A stretch of DNA of 64,000 bases from Takakia lepidozioides. Its lineage: Eukaryota; Streptophyta; Takakiopsida; Takakiales; Takakiaceae. Each line of letters starts with the position of its first letter. Within the stretch, counting starts at the first letter, position 1. Below the pieces are notes generated by a model, which made no database searches, had not been told where the DNA came from, and worked only from the letters and a program-made list of their open reading frames with translations. Of this stretch, positions 1 to 11,262 are shown one piece after another. Position numbers and translations under genes: made by a program. The stretch covers positions 36,146,001 through 36,210,000 of the forward strand of contig CM060731.1 in the NCBI GenBank assembly GCA_030704615.1, in the 5' to 3' direction.

Positions 1-1240
1 TGCCACAACACCATGGTACCACGCCTCATATGCAGCTACCTCAAGGGGGTTGAAATATCCTTTCTCAGTCAGGGTTTCCACATACACACAGCGATCTGTC
101 AACACTGAACGCTCCATTAACAAAAGTGCTGCCTTGGATGTGAGAGCAGCAGAATTCTGCTGCAAGAATCTTGTGATGAACACAAAACTTTGGAACAGGT
201 ATGCATATCTGCAACAGACCACTGAGTTAAATGACTTCGGAAAGTAACTCCATTTTTGATACCAGAGTTGCATTGTGGCGCTGTAGATATCACTATGAGG
301 CTGACCCAGGATGAGCATATCACTGGTAGCCTCGGTTTAGTGGTTATATCATGTAGAGAGCGAGGACAATTAGGAGAAGATCCCCGCCCACTTATCGCCC
401 AGAAAACTGAGCAAAGGACAACAGCAGTTTGTATTTACGAGACAACAGCAAACTGCTGCTAGATAGCTTGATAGTCATTCACCGGAGAAGAACCTTTGCG
501 GGTCCGTGTAAAAAGCTTGCAGCATATTGAGACCTGTATCGTTAACATTCTGCCATTCCCCAATTGGCTCTTGCAACACCTCCGTTAGGCTGCATCAGAA
601 CGGCGCAACACAACAACGTGATAAACGAATAAATCTGAGAACCAGATTTTCGAGTATGAGCTCCACTTGGCATCTGCCACCTATGGCCTAATTACGAGTC
701 CAGATCTGACCCTCATGTTTTAACAGAAAGAAACAGAGGAACAAAGGAAGAGAGTCAGTAAAGTCCCCAGAAAGGTCGCATGACAAACAAATAGAAGCAC
801 TAGCTGCCAGGGATGAGCTTTCTCAGAAGAAAGAAAACGAAATGTTCTGTCTCCAGTTCCTGCATATTTAATACTGGTAGTACAGCTCTACCGGAACACA
901 GAGGTGCCAAAAGTGGCTTGATTGCACACACCCACTGATACTGGGAGGAGGAGGGAGATGAGAGAGAGAGAAAGCCAGAAGGAACTTACTGTTGAAGGCG
1001 AGGGTGAGATTGAAGGCGACCCAGGATTGTAGACTTGCCCACCCCAATGTTACCGTCGAAGGATACCCGGAGAGGGCGCTGCACCACTCTTCCGACGTTG
1101 TCCCCCTTCATCACACTCACACCATGGGACTCCAGCTGATCACTATATGCGTGCTGATTAAGAAAAGGCTCATATGCTATAGCATCATTGCCCGCCATAG
1201 TCTGGATTAAATGTGCTACTTGCAGCTGCTGCTCTGCCAT
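1..1240 (-). CDS. Deoxyribonucleoside kinase-like (dCK/dGK/TK2 family), 5' part, incomplete at left edge
   Basis: The product would phosphorylate deoxyribonucleosides in the salvage pathway. Three exons are visible: 990-1240, 494-589 and 1-208, the last running out of the window. Exon 1 holds the P-loop GNIGVGKST. Exon 2 holds the family's EPIGEWQN (ExxxW-type) and YTDPQR motifs. Exon 3 holds YAYLFQSFVFITR, the ERSVLTDR motif (ERS arginine region) and YVETL. The junctions keep frame: CAACA joins CCTAAC (phase 2) and CAAAG joins ATATGC. The start is uncertain. I use the ATG at 1240, closest to the conserved core, but an in-frame ATG at 1399 would add about 50 residues and could encode an organelle transit sequence. 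The family assignment is firm from motif order; the substrate cannot be told. Confidence 0.85.
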
Positions 1241-2000
1241 CGACCCACTGCTACCCACCCCCAGTTTTTGTCCATAGATCTTTGAGCCAAAAATGGCAAA
1301 GAAAGTTCCAAATACCTCGAGACTGAGATCTACTAGCAATCTGCCACAAAATGATCTGAGGATGCAAAAATGCATGTATCTTCCATCAATTTGCGGCATC
1401 AAGACGTGAGAATCCAGATATGGAGACGACCCAAAAGACACCCAAGTGCCCTGGCACCTTCAAGAGAAAACATGTGGCAGCCACTTGGCTTTTGCTACTT
1501 CTTCTTCTTCTTGTTCTTGAAACGCTTGTTTCTGTTCCTTTGGTGCAGAGAAAACTGAGGTGGAAAGTCTTCCAAGTCTCATCCCTACTTTAAGGTCCTG
1601 AAAATCGCAATGAGACCTCACTTGGGTTGGTCTGTGGGAGGGCAAGGAGCTTTGAGAGGCTGAGAAGGATTCCTTTGTTTTCAGCTCACTAGGCTTTCCC
1701 CACATTTGCCCAAGTGGCTCACTGGCCAGGGAGAGTTGTGAGAGAAGAAGAAGAAGGAAGAAGGAAAGAAACAAGTTTGTTACATAGGTGGGATCCGTAG
1801 GACACAGAAGGGAACCCTGAGAGAGAGAGAGAGAGAGAGAGAGGCCAGGGGGGTGCCATAGCCTCACAGCCTGCACAGCTGGGTCTGAGCATAAAGCCCA
1901 AGGGGTAGTAAAGGGGTTAGGGTCTGGGATTGGATGTGAGAGAGAAACAGAGGACGGAAGTTTATAACGTGATCGCGAGAGAGAGAGAAAGGGAGGGAGG
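1241..2000. promoter_or_regulatory. Divergent intergenic / 5' leader region with GA microsatellite
   Basis: This is the gap between the kinase-like gene (minus) and the GCIP-like gene (plus), so it should hold both promoters and leaders. It contains a (GA)n run at about 1808-1842 and a second GA-rich stretch just before the ATG at 2001. Purine-rich leaders of this kind are common in plant 5' UTRs. The antisense open frame across 1460-2206 has no recognisable content. Confidence 0.4.
1808..1842. repeat. (GA)n microsatellite
   Basis: A run of GA dinucleotides lies about 160 bases upstream of the GCIP-like start codon, probably in its leader or promoter. Confidence 0.9.
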
Positions 2001-3173
2001 ATGGGGCGTATGCAGAAAGGCAGAGTTGCAGATTTGGCGCGGGCATTGCAGCGGGCTACGACCTCACTAAATGCGACACTTGCTTTGTTAGACGAGCCAG
2101 CATCGGCAGCGGCAGAGACAGGGGATTGGAATGCAGTGAAGAAGGCAGCGGAGCAAGTGTCCAAGCAGGCCACTACTGTTGGTGTGTTATGGACGGGCGC
2201 TCCCAAAGTGGAAGAGTCGGGCGAGGCGATGAGAGTGTATGTGGACAGTTTGCAAGGCTTTCTTCTGATCTGTCATGGCTGCACGGTAGGCGCAGGTCCC
2301 ACTCTCCTCTTCACTGTCCGAAAAGCTGCCAAGAACGTGCTGGATGCGAGCTTGTGTCTCCTGAATCGGGCCGTTTCCTTCTCGGTGAAAGGGTCGGAGC
2401 GAGAGGAGCGGGAGGCAGCCTTGCCAGCATTGGTTGGGCGTGTCTGGGAGGCTTGCACTGCCATTAGAAGAATACCCTCTACCAATCGGGCCGCAATCGG
2501 TCGCAGTGTTGCGCAAGTGGCGACTTCTGTGAAGGACGTATTGCGCGAGATTGGTGAGATGAACCAAGGAAATGCATCTGATCACCATGGCTGTTGCTGT
2601 GGGGGGCATCATCATGGCGAGGATGTAACAGACGAATCTGGTGAGAATGGGGACAAAAAGCACAACGGCCATGGAACAGGGGACACCAACACCTCGGTGG
2701 AAAGCATTGATTATAATGAGGAATTTCTTCCTGAAGAGATGGAGATTGTGATATCTTCAAAAGGGGTGGTGGGTTCTTTGCTTGAATTCATCAAGCAGCT
2801 TCTGTATGTCGCTGCAGAGACACCTTCAGCCTCAGTAGTGCAAGTCTCTGAATCAGCATCGACTCTTTCTTTAGAGAATGTGCTGAAGCACTGTCAAGGC
2901 CTCGGATTGGAAGTGGACGAATTAGGGGCGTCTCTCTACCCGCCTCAGGAGATGACCCAAATAAGAGAGCGAGTCGGGAAAACAAAGGCCCTCGTAGAAC
3001 TAATTACTAGAGAAGTTAGTGCCAGTAGGGGATCCTTGCCAGATGGGTTGCAATCAGCTTGCGAAAACTTGCAGAATGCACAGATAGAGTTCACACAAAC
3101 ACTAGGCGGATTGCGGAGCACACAGACACAGCTCGCACAAACACTAGGTGGATTGGAGATTGCTGAAGTCTAA
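2001..3173 (+). CDS. GCIP / cyclin-D1-binding protein 1-like protein, intronless
   Basis: The 390-residue protein starts at ATG 2001, just after a GA-rich leader, and ends at TAA 3171-3173. The N-terminal half resembles the GCIP (Grap2 and cyclin-D interacting protein) family: a helical region with LWTGAPKV, GFLLICHG, GPTLLFTVRKAAKNVLDASLCL and VGRVWEACTAIRRIP. Members bind D-type cyclins or HLH proteins and are thought to restrain cell-cycle entry. The family link is by eye; plant function is inferred. Residues about 193-225 form a Cys/His/Gly-rich acidic insert (CCCGGHHHG and NGHGTGD) that looks metal-binding. The C-terminus carries an imperfect tandem repeat around QTLGGL. There are no introns, unlike its neighbours. 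The gene is head-to-head with the kinase-like gene. Confidence 0.75.
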   Translation: MGRMQKGRVADLARALQRATTSLNATLALLDEPASAAAETGDWNAVKKAAEQVSKQATTVGVLWTGAPKVEESGEAMRVYVDSLQGFLLICHGCTVGAGPTLLFTVRKAAKNVLDASLCLLNRAVSFSVKGSEREEREAALPALVGRVWEACTAIRRIPSTNRAAIGRSVAQVATSVKDVLREIGEMNQGNASDHHGCCCGGHHHGEDVTDESGENGDKKHNGHGTGDTNTSVESIDYNEEFLPEEMEIVISSKGVVGSLLEFIKQLLYVAAETPSASVVQVSESASTLSLENVLKHCQGLGLEVDELGASLYPPQEMTQIRERVGKTKALVELITREVSASRGSLPDGLQSACENLQNAQIEFTQTLGGLRSTQTQLAQTLGGLEIAEV

Positions 3174-3372
3174 GTCCCCTTTCAGAGGACTGTAAAGAAA
3201 CTGTGCTGTAGAAGTGTTGAGGACTGCAAAATTAGGGCGGATTGATGCTAAAGTTTGAAGATGTTGAGCATGTTCTAGTATCTCCAGTGTGGAGTTCTTG
3301 TTCTACATAAGCAGAGCAGCATTGGGGTAGTGCACAATCCTGTTTCTGCAGGGGGCCGTCCTAAGTCCTCAC

Positions 3373-4204
3373 CAGTGTTGGACTTGGTATGTCCATTTTT
3401 TAATACCAGGCTGGTATAGGTGTTTAAACAGGTATGAGCAACTCAGTGGGTATGAATCTGGTATGTATACTTATATTGTGGGCTGTATACGAGTATGGTA
3501 TTGTCTTTTTCTAAAGTGGGTGATATGGTATTTCTAATTTTGAAAAACAAATCTATTGCGCACCGGACATAGAAATAAACTAGAGTAGCCTGTACCGTTG
3601 AGCACATATTCAACTTCCATGAATCTCCAGCGCTGAAAATACTTGAAATTCGATAGGTATCACTTTCTCCCACACCGGAGGCCCAAAAATCATGAAACAT
3701 CCTAGAGGTAGTACCCCAACTTATCAGGGCGTTCCAGCAGTATCAAGAACCTGGGTGGAGGCTTTGTGGTTTGGGAGATCTCAACGATGCTACAAACAAA
3801 ACAAAACAAAACAACAACCTCCCTTAATAGATAGATGTCACTAAATACACAGCTAATTGTAGTCTAAACTATGAAACTCTAGGGCAAAGAATGAAGTCTA
3901 GGATAGGGATCCTTGAATTAACAAAATGGTCGTAGAGAGTATGACTAGCTGCACTAACATATATACTCATACCTAGCTCCATCCACCATGCTGCAATACT
4001 GGTGTGGGGACATTGCTATGGCTACGCATGCGCTTACCCAAACTGGTCCGGTGTGGGTGAAATCCTAAAGGCATACTCCTCCCCCCAAGTGTATCATCTG
4101 AGTACATTGGTTCATTCATACTTCATCATGTTCTTCAATATATGTACTCATACCTGTATTCCTCACCTAGGTTCAACTGGCAAGTATCCGACAGTCCAAC
4201 ACGG
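3373..4204. mobile_element. Candidate non-autonomous hAT element (old copy)
   Basis: The left end reads CAGTGTTGGACT and the inverse of the right end reads CCGTGTTGGACT (11 of 12 match). The 8-bp flanks are GTCCTCAC (3365-3372) and GTCCAAAC (4205-4212), an imperfect target duplication with the length typical of hAT elements. The interior carries several ATACCAG/CTGGTAT motifs shared with the cleaner copy at 29811-30262. No coding capacity is seen. The element lies 200 bp downstream of the GCIP-like gene. Confidence 0.55.
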
Positions 4205-6462
4205 GTCCAAACTGCCCCATAAACATTTTATTTTATTTTACACTACTGGCCTGCCTACGCAAAGGGTTCAAAGTTCTCAAATATAACACCAATCCTCTAA
4301 AGCACAGCTTAAATTCTAGAACTCCTGCATATGATTACAGAGAGCTGGTTGTAGTTAGTTTGTTGGCTTTTTATCACCCTCTCCCTCACCTCTCCAGCTC
4401 CACTGCTCCTCCAGTTCAGTTTAGTATTGCTCTCAGTAGTACTACCTTCGGGCTTTGGCACAGCCACATGCTCTGCTTTTTTTTCACTTGAACACTTCTT
4501 GGATGCTTACTCTGCAGCTCAAAACTCTCTTTGTTTCTTTGGGATACTTGGTAACCGGGTGGTATCCCCACTGTTAGCCTTCACACCCCAGGGTGGTTAT
4601 TTTTTCCACTTCCTTGTATCTTCATCCATTCATTCATAAAATTCCAGGGCCACTGTCCCCTGTTCTGTTTTTTAAAAAGAAGAAGAAGAAAAAAAAAAAA
4701 AAAACTCTCAATTGGCAAACGAATAAGATCAAGAGAGGTGTAGATGGACGATTTCATCCATAATTATAGATGAAATGTGTAAACAGGGTGTGGTTCATTG
4801 GGTCAGTAATAATACCTTATGCCTTCACGCTGAAGGGCTACTGCCTTCCTGTAAAAGATTTTGCCTGCCTAGTATGGCGTATTTGGAGGAGGATTAAAAA
4901 GCAGAATTCTACGCCTAATGCCACTAGCATATTATGCCATTTGCACTAGCACATAATGAAACATGGACTTGCAGGCTTACCAGAGGGCGGCAGACGCAAT
5001 CCTTTACGTTATGGAATGGGTCGCAACCTTGCCATTGTGGCGGGTAAGGTGACGGTTTTGGTGGCGCCGAAACGCCATAATGGCATGTTGCAGCCAATTC
5101 CATATAAAAAGGTGGAAGCCTTTGTGATGGAAGGAACCCACAACCACTTCCAAGGTGGTATGCGCCCATTACACTCGGCTACAACTTGGTTGTCTTGGGT
5201 CAGCAGACTAACCATATGGGGGCCAATTCCTCCCTTCTTTTTTTTGGACCCCTTCGTCTCATTCCTTAATACATGTGGCCTCCCTACATAGGCGCCCCAC
5301 TCTAGAATCAGGGCCGGAATGAAACTGCTCTACATATTCGGTTGCATATTTTGGTCATGTAGATTGTGGATTATCATGTGGAACCGTCAACCGTCGTTCC
5401 AGGAAAGCCTACTAGGTCCTGGGTGATATCTCCAACAAATTGGTAGTTACAATAGGACAGGGCTTGCATGTACTCCATGCATTTTATTTTTATAGTGAAG
5501 TTGACGCCCATTAAATTTTCAAAAGAGAAACAGGGCTTGGTTGTGATTTGTGCGGCGGTCCATCACGACAGTGAACTTGGAGAGGGACAATAGTATACAT
5601 AGTGTCTGCTTCCTGTCGCGAGGTATCTGGCACTAGACAAGCTATTGATCCTTTCTGCTTGCAATCACAAACTGAATTCCCTTGCCCTGTGCCATTGCCC
5701 CAAAGCCTGAATCTGTGTGCAACCGAAGGAACCTGCATAATAAACAGACCGTTCCTCACAGAAGCCAGGATCTCGACAATTGGATAAACTTACCTACAAA
5801 TGTCGAAATTGGCAACAAAATTCGTTACCATATGCAGCATCTGAAACTTGATGCAAGTATTCGCCCCAAATGAGGACCCAGAGGCCCACAGCTTTCACCA
5901 TAGTTTTGAGGAGGAGCTTTTCAGATTCAGTGACAAAAATTGAGAAGTGCCAAACTTGACTTGAGAGTAAACTCAAATAGGGCATCTCTTTGAAAACAGA
6001 AACAGATCAATCCTCACCTGGCACATTTGATGCTGGCTAAGACAAGGACCATTCCACAACTTTTGGGCTTAATGTAATCTGCAAGGCTTGTGGACACGAT
6101 GGGAAGGAAGACATTACTTACCCAGAGTGTGTGTAGGGTACCGTGTTACGATTGCCATGGTCTTAGCAGACCAGCAACTGTCCCATGCACTACAAAACGC
6201 AGCTAGATATAGGGCGTCCGACTCAATGCCTAAGTTTTTCTACAAATACGCAGAGATCACAATAACCTGAACAAGCCTCATTAGTAGTAATCCATCTGGT
6301 ATTCTTTCCAGGCAAGACAAGTTGAAGGATACTGCCCGGCAATGAGCATTCCAGAGATGTAAAAATCGCTACACTCAGTTGCATGTACAGTAACGATAAG
6401 AAATTTTCCCTATTACTGAGTCTCGGACGGGTACAATCCTGATGAGAAAGCATCAGGGGGCC
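4205..6462. other. Intergenic stretch, no gene recognised
   Basis: I see no supported gene here. The stretch holds an A-rich tract near 4676-4703 and a SINE-like tRNA-derived piece at about 5127-5205. The last few hundred bases are probably the RPL19 3' UTR and downstream region. Open frames here are short and have no recognisable content. Confidence 0.5.
5127..5205 (-). repeat. tRNA-derived SINE-like fragment, copy A
   Basis: The stretch matches 53370-53450 closely: a shared AAGGTGGA..TTTGTGAT, then AACCCACRACCACTTCC, RAGGTGGTATG and GGCTACAACT. Read on the minus strand it resembles the 3' half of a tRNA, including a GTGGGTTC like an RNA polymerase III B box. Two diverged copies in unrelated surroundings indicate a dispersed repeat rather than a functional tRNA. 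Confidence 0.55.
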
Positions 6463-7350
6463 TCACTTCTTAGATTTCTTAGGGGGGGCATCGTTCACGG
6501 GGGCTTCAGCAGCGGGCGCCGTCTCCTCAACCAATCCCTGGGCCAATCGCTCCTCCCGCCTCGCAATCTTGCGCTCGCGGATGGCCTTGTTCTTCGCGCG
6601 CCTAGCCTCAAACTGGTCTGAGAGAGTCTTCTCGCGTGCCTTCTCTGCCTTCGACTTGTGGATGCTCTCCATCAACACACGCTTGTTCTTAAACACATTT
6701 CCCTTCACCTTCATGTACATGTCGTGGTACATATGCTTGTCGATCTTCTTTGCCTCGCGGTATTTGCGGAGAAGACGCCTCAACACACGCAATCGCCGCA
6801 ACCACAGAACCTTGTGCGGACATAAACCCAAACGAAGATTTCAAAAAAGCTTACTGGGCTCGAGAGGTAGCTACATCGAGTAAGAAAAGGAGGGCATGCA
6901 AACAGCGGTGTAGCAGTTGAATGACATCCAGACGAACATTGACAACTTTCACATGGCTGCATGCATGAGGGCAGGAGACAAACCCTGTTCAAAACCCCCC
7001 CTTTCGAACGAAACATACTTCAGTAATCACACATCCACCCCTGCAGCAAGAGCTCACTGCTTGCGTATCATTACCTTGGTTGGAAGCCTGGCCTCCCTGG
7101 TACCGCGGCGCTTGCCGTAGCCGGAATGACGGCCCTTCCTCTTAGCCTCCAAGGCGCGACGAGCGCGTGCCCTGGAGTGAATCTTCTGGGGCTTCCTAAT
7201 CACGAACCCATCCTTCACCAGCTTCCTAATGTTCTGCCTGGAATTGGCCATGGAAATTTCATTGACCTCATTTGGATCCAGCCACACTTTGCGCTGCCCG
7301 CACTTCAGCACACTTGCGGCAAGCCGCTTCTGCAGCTTGAGCGACACCAT
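6463..7350 (-). CDS. RPL19: 60S ribosomal protein L19 (eL19)
   Basis: This is a structural protein of the large cytosolic ribosomal subunit. It has two exons, 7075-7350 and 6463-6810, joining at [24 protein letters not shown] (AAG|GTAATG donor), and encodes 207 residues, the usual plant length. Start [18 protein letters not shown] and the conserved [22 protein letters not shown] are intact. The second exon gives the long basic helix and a C-terminal tail with PPKKSKK. The start is fixed by the conserved N-terminus. A cluster of telo-box repeats lies about 180-215 bases upstream, as is usual for plant ribosomal protein promoters. Nothing suggests decay. Confidence 0.97.
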
Positions 7351-7525
7351 GGCTGGAGCTCCTGGCTATGGCTGCAACCCTAGCGAGCGACCGAGAAAGA
7401 GGACCTTCTCTCGCCTCTGCGCCGCCCTTCTACCCACCCTCTCCTCCCCGGGTCCCCCAGCCCCGGCCGCTTCCATCGACTCGACCCGACCCGTCCGTCA
7501 TCCACTTAATCATCTTCATTAACGT

Positions 7526-7564
7526 GAATTAATCCTAACCCTAACCCTAACCGAGAACCCTAAT
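7526..7564 (-). promoter_or_regulatory. Telo-box cluster in the RPL19 promoter
   Basis: Several overlapping CCCTAA/TAACCC units sit about 180-215 bases upstream of the RPL19 ATG. Telo-boxes (AAACCCTAA) are established regulatory elements of plant translation-apparatus genes, often working with TCP-type GGCCCA sites. The context rules out an interstitial telomere. Confidence 0.75.
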
Positions 7565-8525
7565 CTTGCGTCATGGCATCTCTGCGGGTGTCTCTTTCTT
7601 TCTTTCGAACCCCAGCTTGACACACAGGCCAATGCACAGGATCCATGCCGTGCATGAACGATGACAAGGCGGAGAGCTTCTGGACAAAAACTCCTGACAC
7701 ACCCACAGATAGCTAAGCAGGCTTGCGGCGAACAGAAAGAGATGAAGAACTTGACACTTGGAAGTTGGGAGGAATGTCAGTTTTTCAAGTACGAAGTACT
7801 TTGCTATTGGCGGTACGTGCCGTGCCTCTGGTGCGAAACAATCACTCAAACGGTGGGAATTTCTACTCGGTAATTCTTTGATTAGCAAACTTGGAAGTGA
7901 ATTGAGGATGCTAATCTGTCACTAATTATCAGTGCAGGACAGATTTGCATGCCTTCCTTGTGGAGCTTGCTAAGAAACCGTTAGTACAAGAATCACTGTA
8001 GACAATGCGGTTGCCAGAGAGATGTTGGATCTCCATGGATACCATGAAATTACAAAAATGTCTTCTCGGACAGGGAAACAATGGCTAGTTCGGATTGTTA
8101 ATGCATATCAACTCAGACCCTCAGACGGAGAGGCAAGCTTCAAGCAATGCTAGAAAGATGCTCCTGGCTAGAAGACTGGGGAGACAACCCTTGTCTTGTC
8201 TGCAGCATTCTTTCTTCGAATCGGATGTTCTCTTCTTCTGAAGATGAAACTCAAAACTTGGTCAATGCAAGCTCCGATTCTTATCCCTGGATAAATCACA
8301 GTAAAGCTAACAAAAGTATTCCTCCAACAGACAGAATCGTGAAAGGCACACAATGTGGACATGCAGTCTTTTCGCTCAGCCCACCGACCAACCTTGGTCC
8401 CTCACACAGCCCAATGTAGGCTTTGCGCGGCCCAGTGATGGCTAGTCTGACATCCTCGTGATGGACACGCATGCCTATACTTCAACCTTAGACAGCGGGC
8501 TAAAACAGCCACCCGGGGCCTGCAT
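7565..8525. other. Intergenic stretch between RPL19 and the LRR-RLK gene
   Basis: I see no supported gene. The right part is probably the 3' UTR of the LRR receptor-like kinase gene on the minus strand, and the left part is upstream of RPL19. Confidence 0.4.
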
Positions 8526-11262
8526 CTAGGACACCATTGACTCCGATGGAGTCTGAGAATCAGAAGGAGTGTAGGGTGCAGAGGGTGTTGAGGGTGTGTT
8601 CTCTTGAGAATCCTTCTCTTGAGAATCCTTCTCTTGTGAATCCTTTGAATGTGAGCTTTTGGGCTGTGAGTCAGAGTGAGATTCAGACTGCCGTGAGGCT
8701 TCGTCACCAGTGTCAGAGAACTGATGGACATCCTCTAGCAGGTGTAAGACTTCAGCCATTTTGGGACGTCGGTCAGGAACATTGTCAACGCAGGCCATGG
8801 CCACTTGCAGCATTTGAACCATTTCCTCCTCAATGTTTTGGTATCTCATTAGCTCCAAATCAAACACTTCGGCAGTCCATTCCTCCCTCACCACCGATTG
8901 TACCCAACGGGGCAGATCAATGCCTTCATCATTCAAGGAGGCTTGTGTTGGGGCCTTTCCTGTCAGTAACTCCAGTAAGAGCTGCATTCACAACTCCAAA
9001 ACATATATTCAGTGAGGAGTAAACCCCTTCCCAATGCCCACAGAATCATATTCATATCACTGAAACCAATGACATCCTCACTAAACATACCCGCTACAAG
9101 TTTAGGGTCTTCTGACCTACAGTCGCAGCTGAATGAAATGAATATCAATAAATGCAGAAGGTACTAAATCTCCATTGACATATATGACACTTACCACCCC
9201 AAAGCTGTACACATCAGACTTCTGTGTGATCTTGCGAGTCTCTGTGACTTCAGGGGCCCGATACCCAACAATTCGGGAAGCTGCAGCTGTGGAGCTGAGG
9301 AGCTGAGCCAGCCCAAAATCAGAGACACAAGCCTCCAGGTCTCTGTTAAGTAGAATGTTGGAAGACTTAATGTTCCCATGAGCAAACTTGTTGGTGCCCC
9401 CTTCTGCATGCAGGTATGCAATTCCCCGAGCTGCGCCAAGGGCAATTCGCACCCGCATTGCCCAATCCAGGGGTGTCCGACCTCCTCCTCTGTTGCCTGC
9501 CAAAACCCAGGTCCACGTAAATCGATTGCGGGTCTTCTTAATGGCCACCAATAAGCAGGCCCGTCTGTTACTTTCCCAGACTTTACTGTGCTGACAAGTC
9601 TCTGCCTGATTTACTTTACTTCACAAATGTATTGGGCACCCTGACTATCAGTCATGAGAACTAAAAAATTCTCAGCACTGTACAATGACTTCAGTAGGAA
9701 GTAATGCAAGGTCGGATACCATCCAGACACTTTCTGAGCTTCTCGTAGTTGCATGCATATGTAAGTTGATCCAACATTTCAATGAAGCTACTCTACCGAC
9801 TCTGAACTCTTACAGACCTTGAAAGGACATGAAGAGCTCCCACAAAAAGCGATACACAAAATGCCATGCAGATTGGAGGAAGAAGCTGCCACTGACATCC
9901 AAAGCCTTAGCCCCAAAAAAAACTAGGACTAGAAGGAGACAGACGAGGAAGACAAGTACCATGGAGGAGGGCAGAGAGGCTGCCCATGGGCATGTAGTCG
10001 TACACCAGCAGCTTCTCGTCCTTGGAATAGTAATACGCCCGCAATGGCACCAAATGTCGGTGTTTCAGATTCCCCACCACTTCAATCTGCGTCTCAAAAT
10101 CTCTTCGTCCTGTGGTCACATCCTTGAGCCTTTTAACAGCCACGATTGATCCGTCCTCCAGTACTGCCTTATATGCAGTCCCTACACTGCCTTTGCCAAG
10201 AACCTCTGCCGATGCGCGCAGCAGGTCTTCCAAATCGAAAGAGTACCGATTTCTTTCGAAGAACACCAGCTTGCTCCGCTCAGGTTCACCTTGAGCGGAG
10301 CTAGAATACTCGTCCTTGTATTCCTCTGAGCCCTTCTCGCCAATTTTAACCCCTTTGTGCGGCTTCTCCGTAGTTCGGCGACCCGACCTCTTCCAGTAGC
10401 ACAGTAGGAAAGCAACAGCCAGTAAAATCAGCAGCGCTACATCACCAACCACGATAGAAATGACCGCTGTCTTCCCGAGCTTCCTACCTGGGTGAGATCC
10501 GCTTTGAGGAAGCACAGTAGGGGCGGGTGCGGGGACACTGGTCACGAGGCATGGAAAGGCTGTGGGTGGCCCGCAGACGCCCGGGTTACCTGCAAAGTCT
10601 GCTGCTGGGTATCCGAGGAGGGAGGCAGGTACAGCTCCAGACAAGTTGTTATTAGCCACACTGAACTGAGTCAGATTGACAAGCTTCAACGCTGGAATGC
10701 TGCCTGAGAATGAGTTGTTCCGAAGATCCAGGTTGAAGAGATGAGCGAATGTGTTGATCGAATCGGGTATGGGCCCACTGAAGTTGTTGAATGCCAAGCT
10801 GAGATGCGTGAGACGAGGCCACAGCCCCGCCAGCTCAGGTAGAGGGCCGAAAAATGCATTATTCTGCAAAAACAGGCTGTGTATGTGCGAGCACTTGCCA
10901 AGCTCCCCGGGAAATGGACCTGTAACAAGATTGCTATGCAAGCTCACAACGCGCAACTGGTCCAATAATCCGAGGCTTAGAGGAGGGATAATACCAACCA
11001 AACCAACCGCAGGCAATCTCAAATTCTCAACACGGTTTTTGTAGCATGTAACGCCATGCCAGCTGCAAACACTGGTAGTGTTAGTCCAGTTTAGTGCCTT
11101 CCCTGTTGGGTCCAGCGCATTGCGGAACACAGTCAGAGCTTGAGTATCTGACTGCAGGTCTTGGGCAGCTGCATTCACCATACAGCTGCAGACTATAACC
11201 AAGCATACGTAGCCATAGCCAACGATCCTGCGTATTTCTCCATCACGCTTTCTTTTACCCAT
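8526..11262 (-). CDS. LRR receptor-like (probable inactive) kinase, LRR-III subfamily
   Basis: This is a plasma-membrane receptor-like protein of 686 residues in three exons: 9960-11262, 9195-9496 and 8526-8981. It has an N-terminal signal peptide (about 1-34, with a [12 protein letters not shown] core) and an LRRNT region ending CSWHGVTC. About five leucine-rich repeats follow (e.g. [19 protein letters not shown]), then a Pro-rich linker, one transmembrane helix ([20 protein letters not shown]) and a kinase-like domain. The nucleotide-binding lysine (VAVKRL) and DFG are present. The catalytic-loop HRD is replaced by HGN ([12 protein letters not shown]), so it is expected to be a pseudokinase, as in many LRR-III members (RLK902/PRK type). 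The C-terminal tail after the kinase is Ser/Gln/Asp-rich with tandem KDSQE units. Such proteins act as co-receptors or scaffolds; the ligand is unknown. Confidence 0.95.

Noticed and set aside
1460-2206. 248-codon open frame antisense to the GCIP-like gene
   Set aside because: It overlaps the leader and first part of a recognised gene, is low complexity (Leu/Ser from the GA repeat) and has no domain.
4669-4703. A-rich tract as a retroposon tail
   Set aside because: No element with matching 5' sequence or flanking duplication was seen upstream.
7526-7564. CCCTAA repeats as an interstitial telomere
   Set aside because: Only a few units, located at promoter distance from RPL19; a telo-box explains them.
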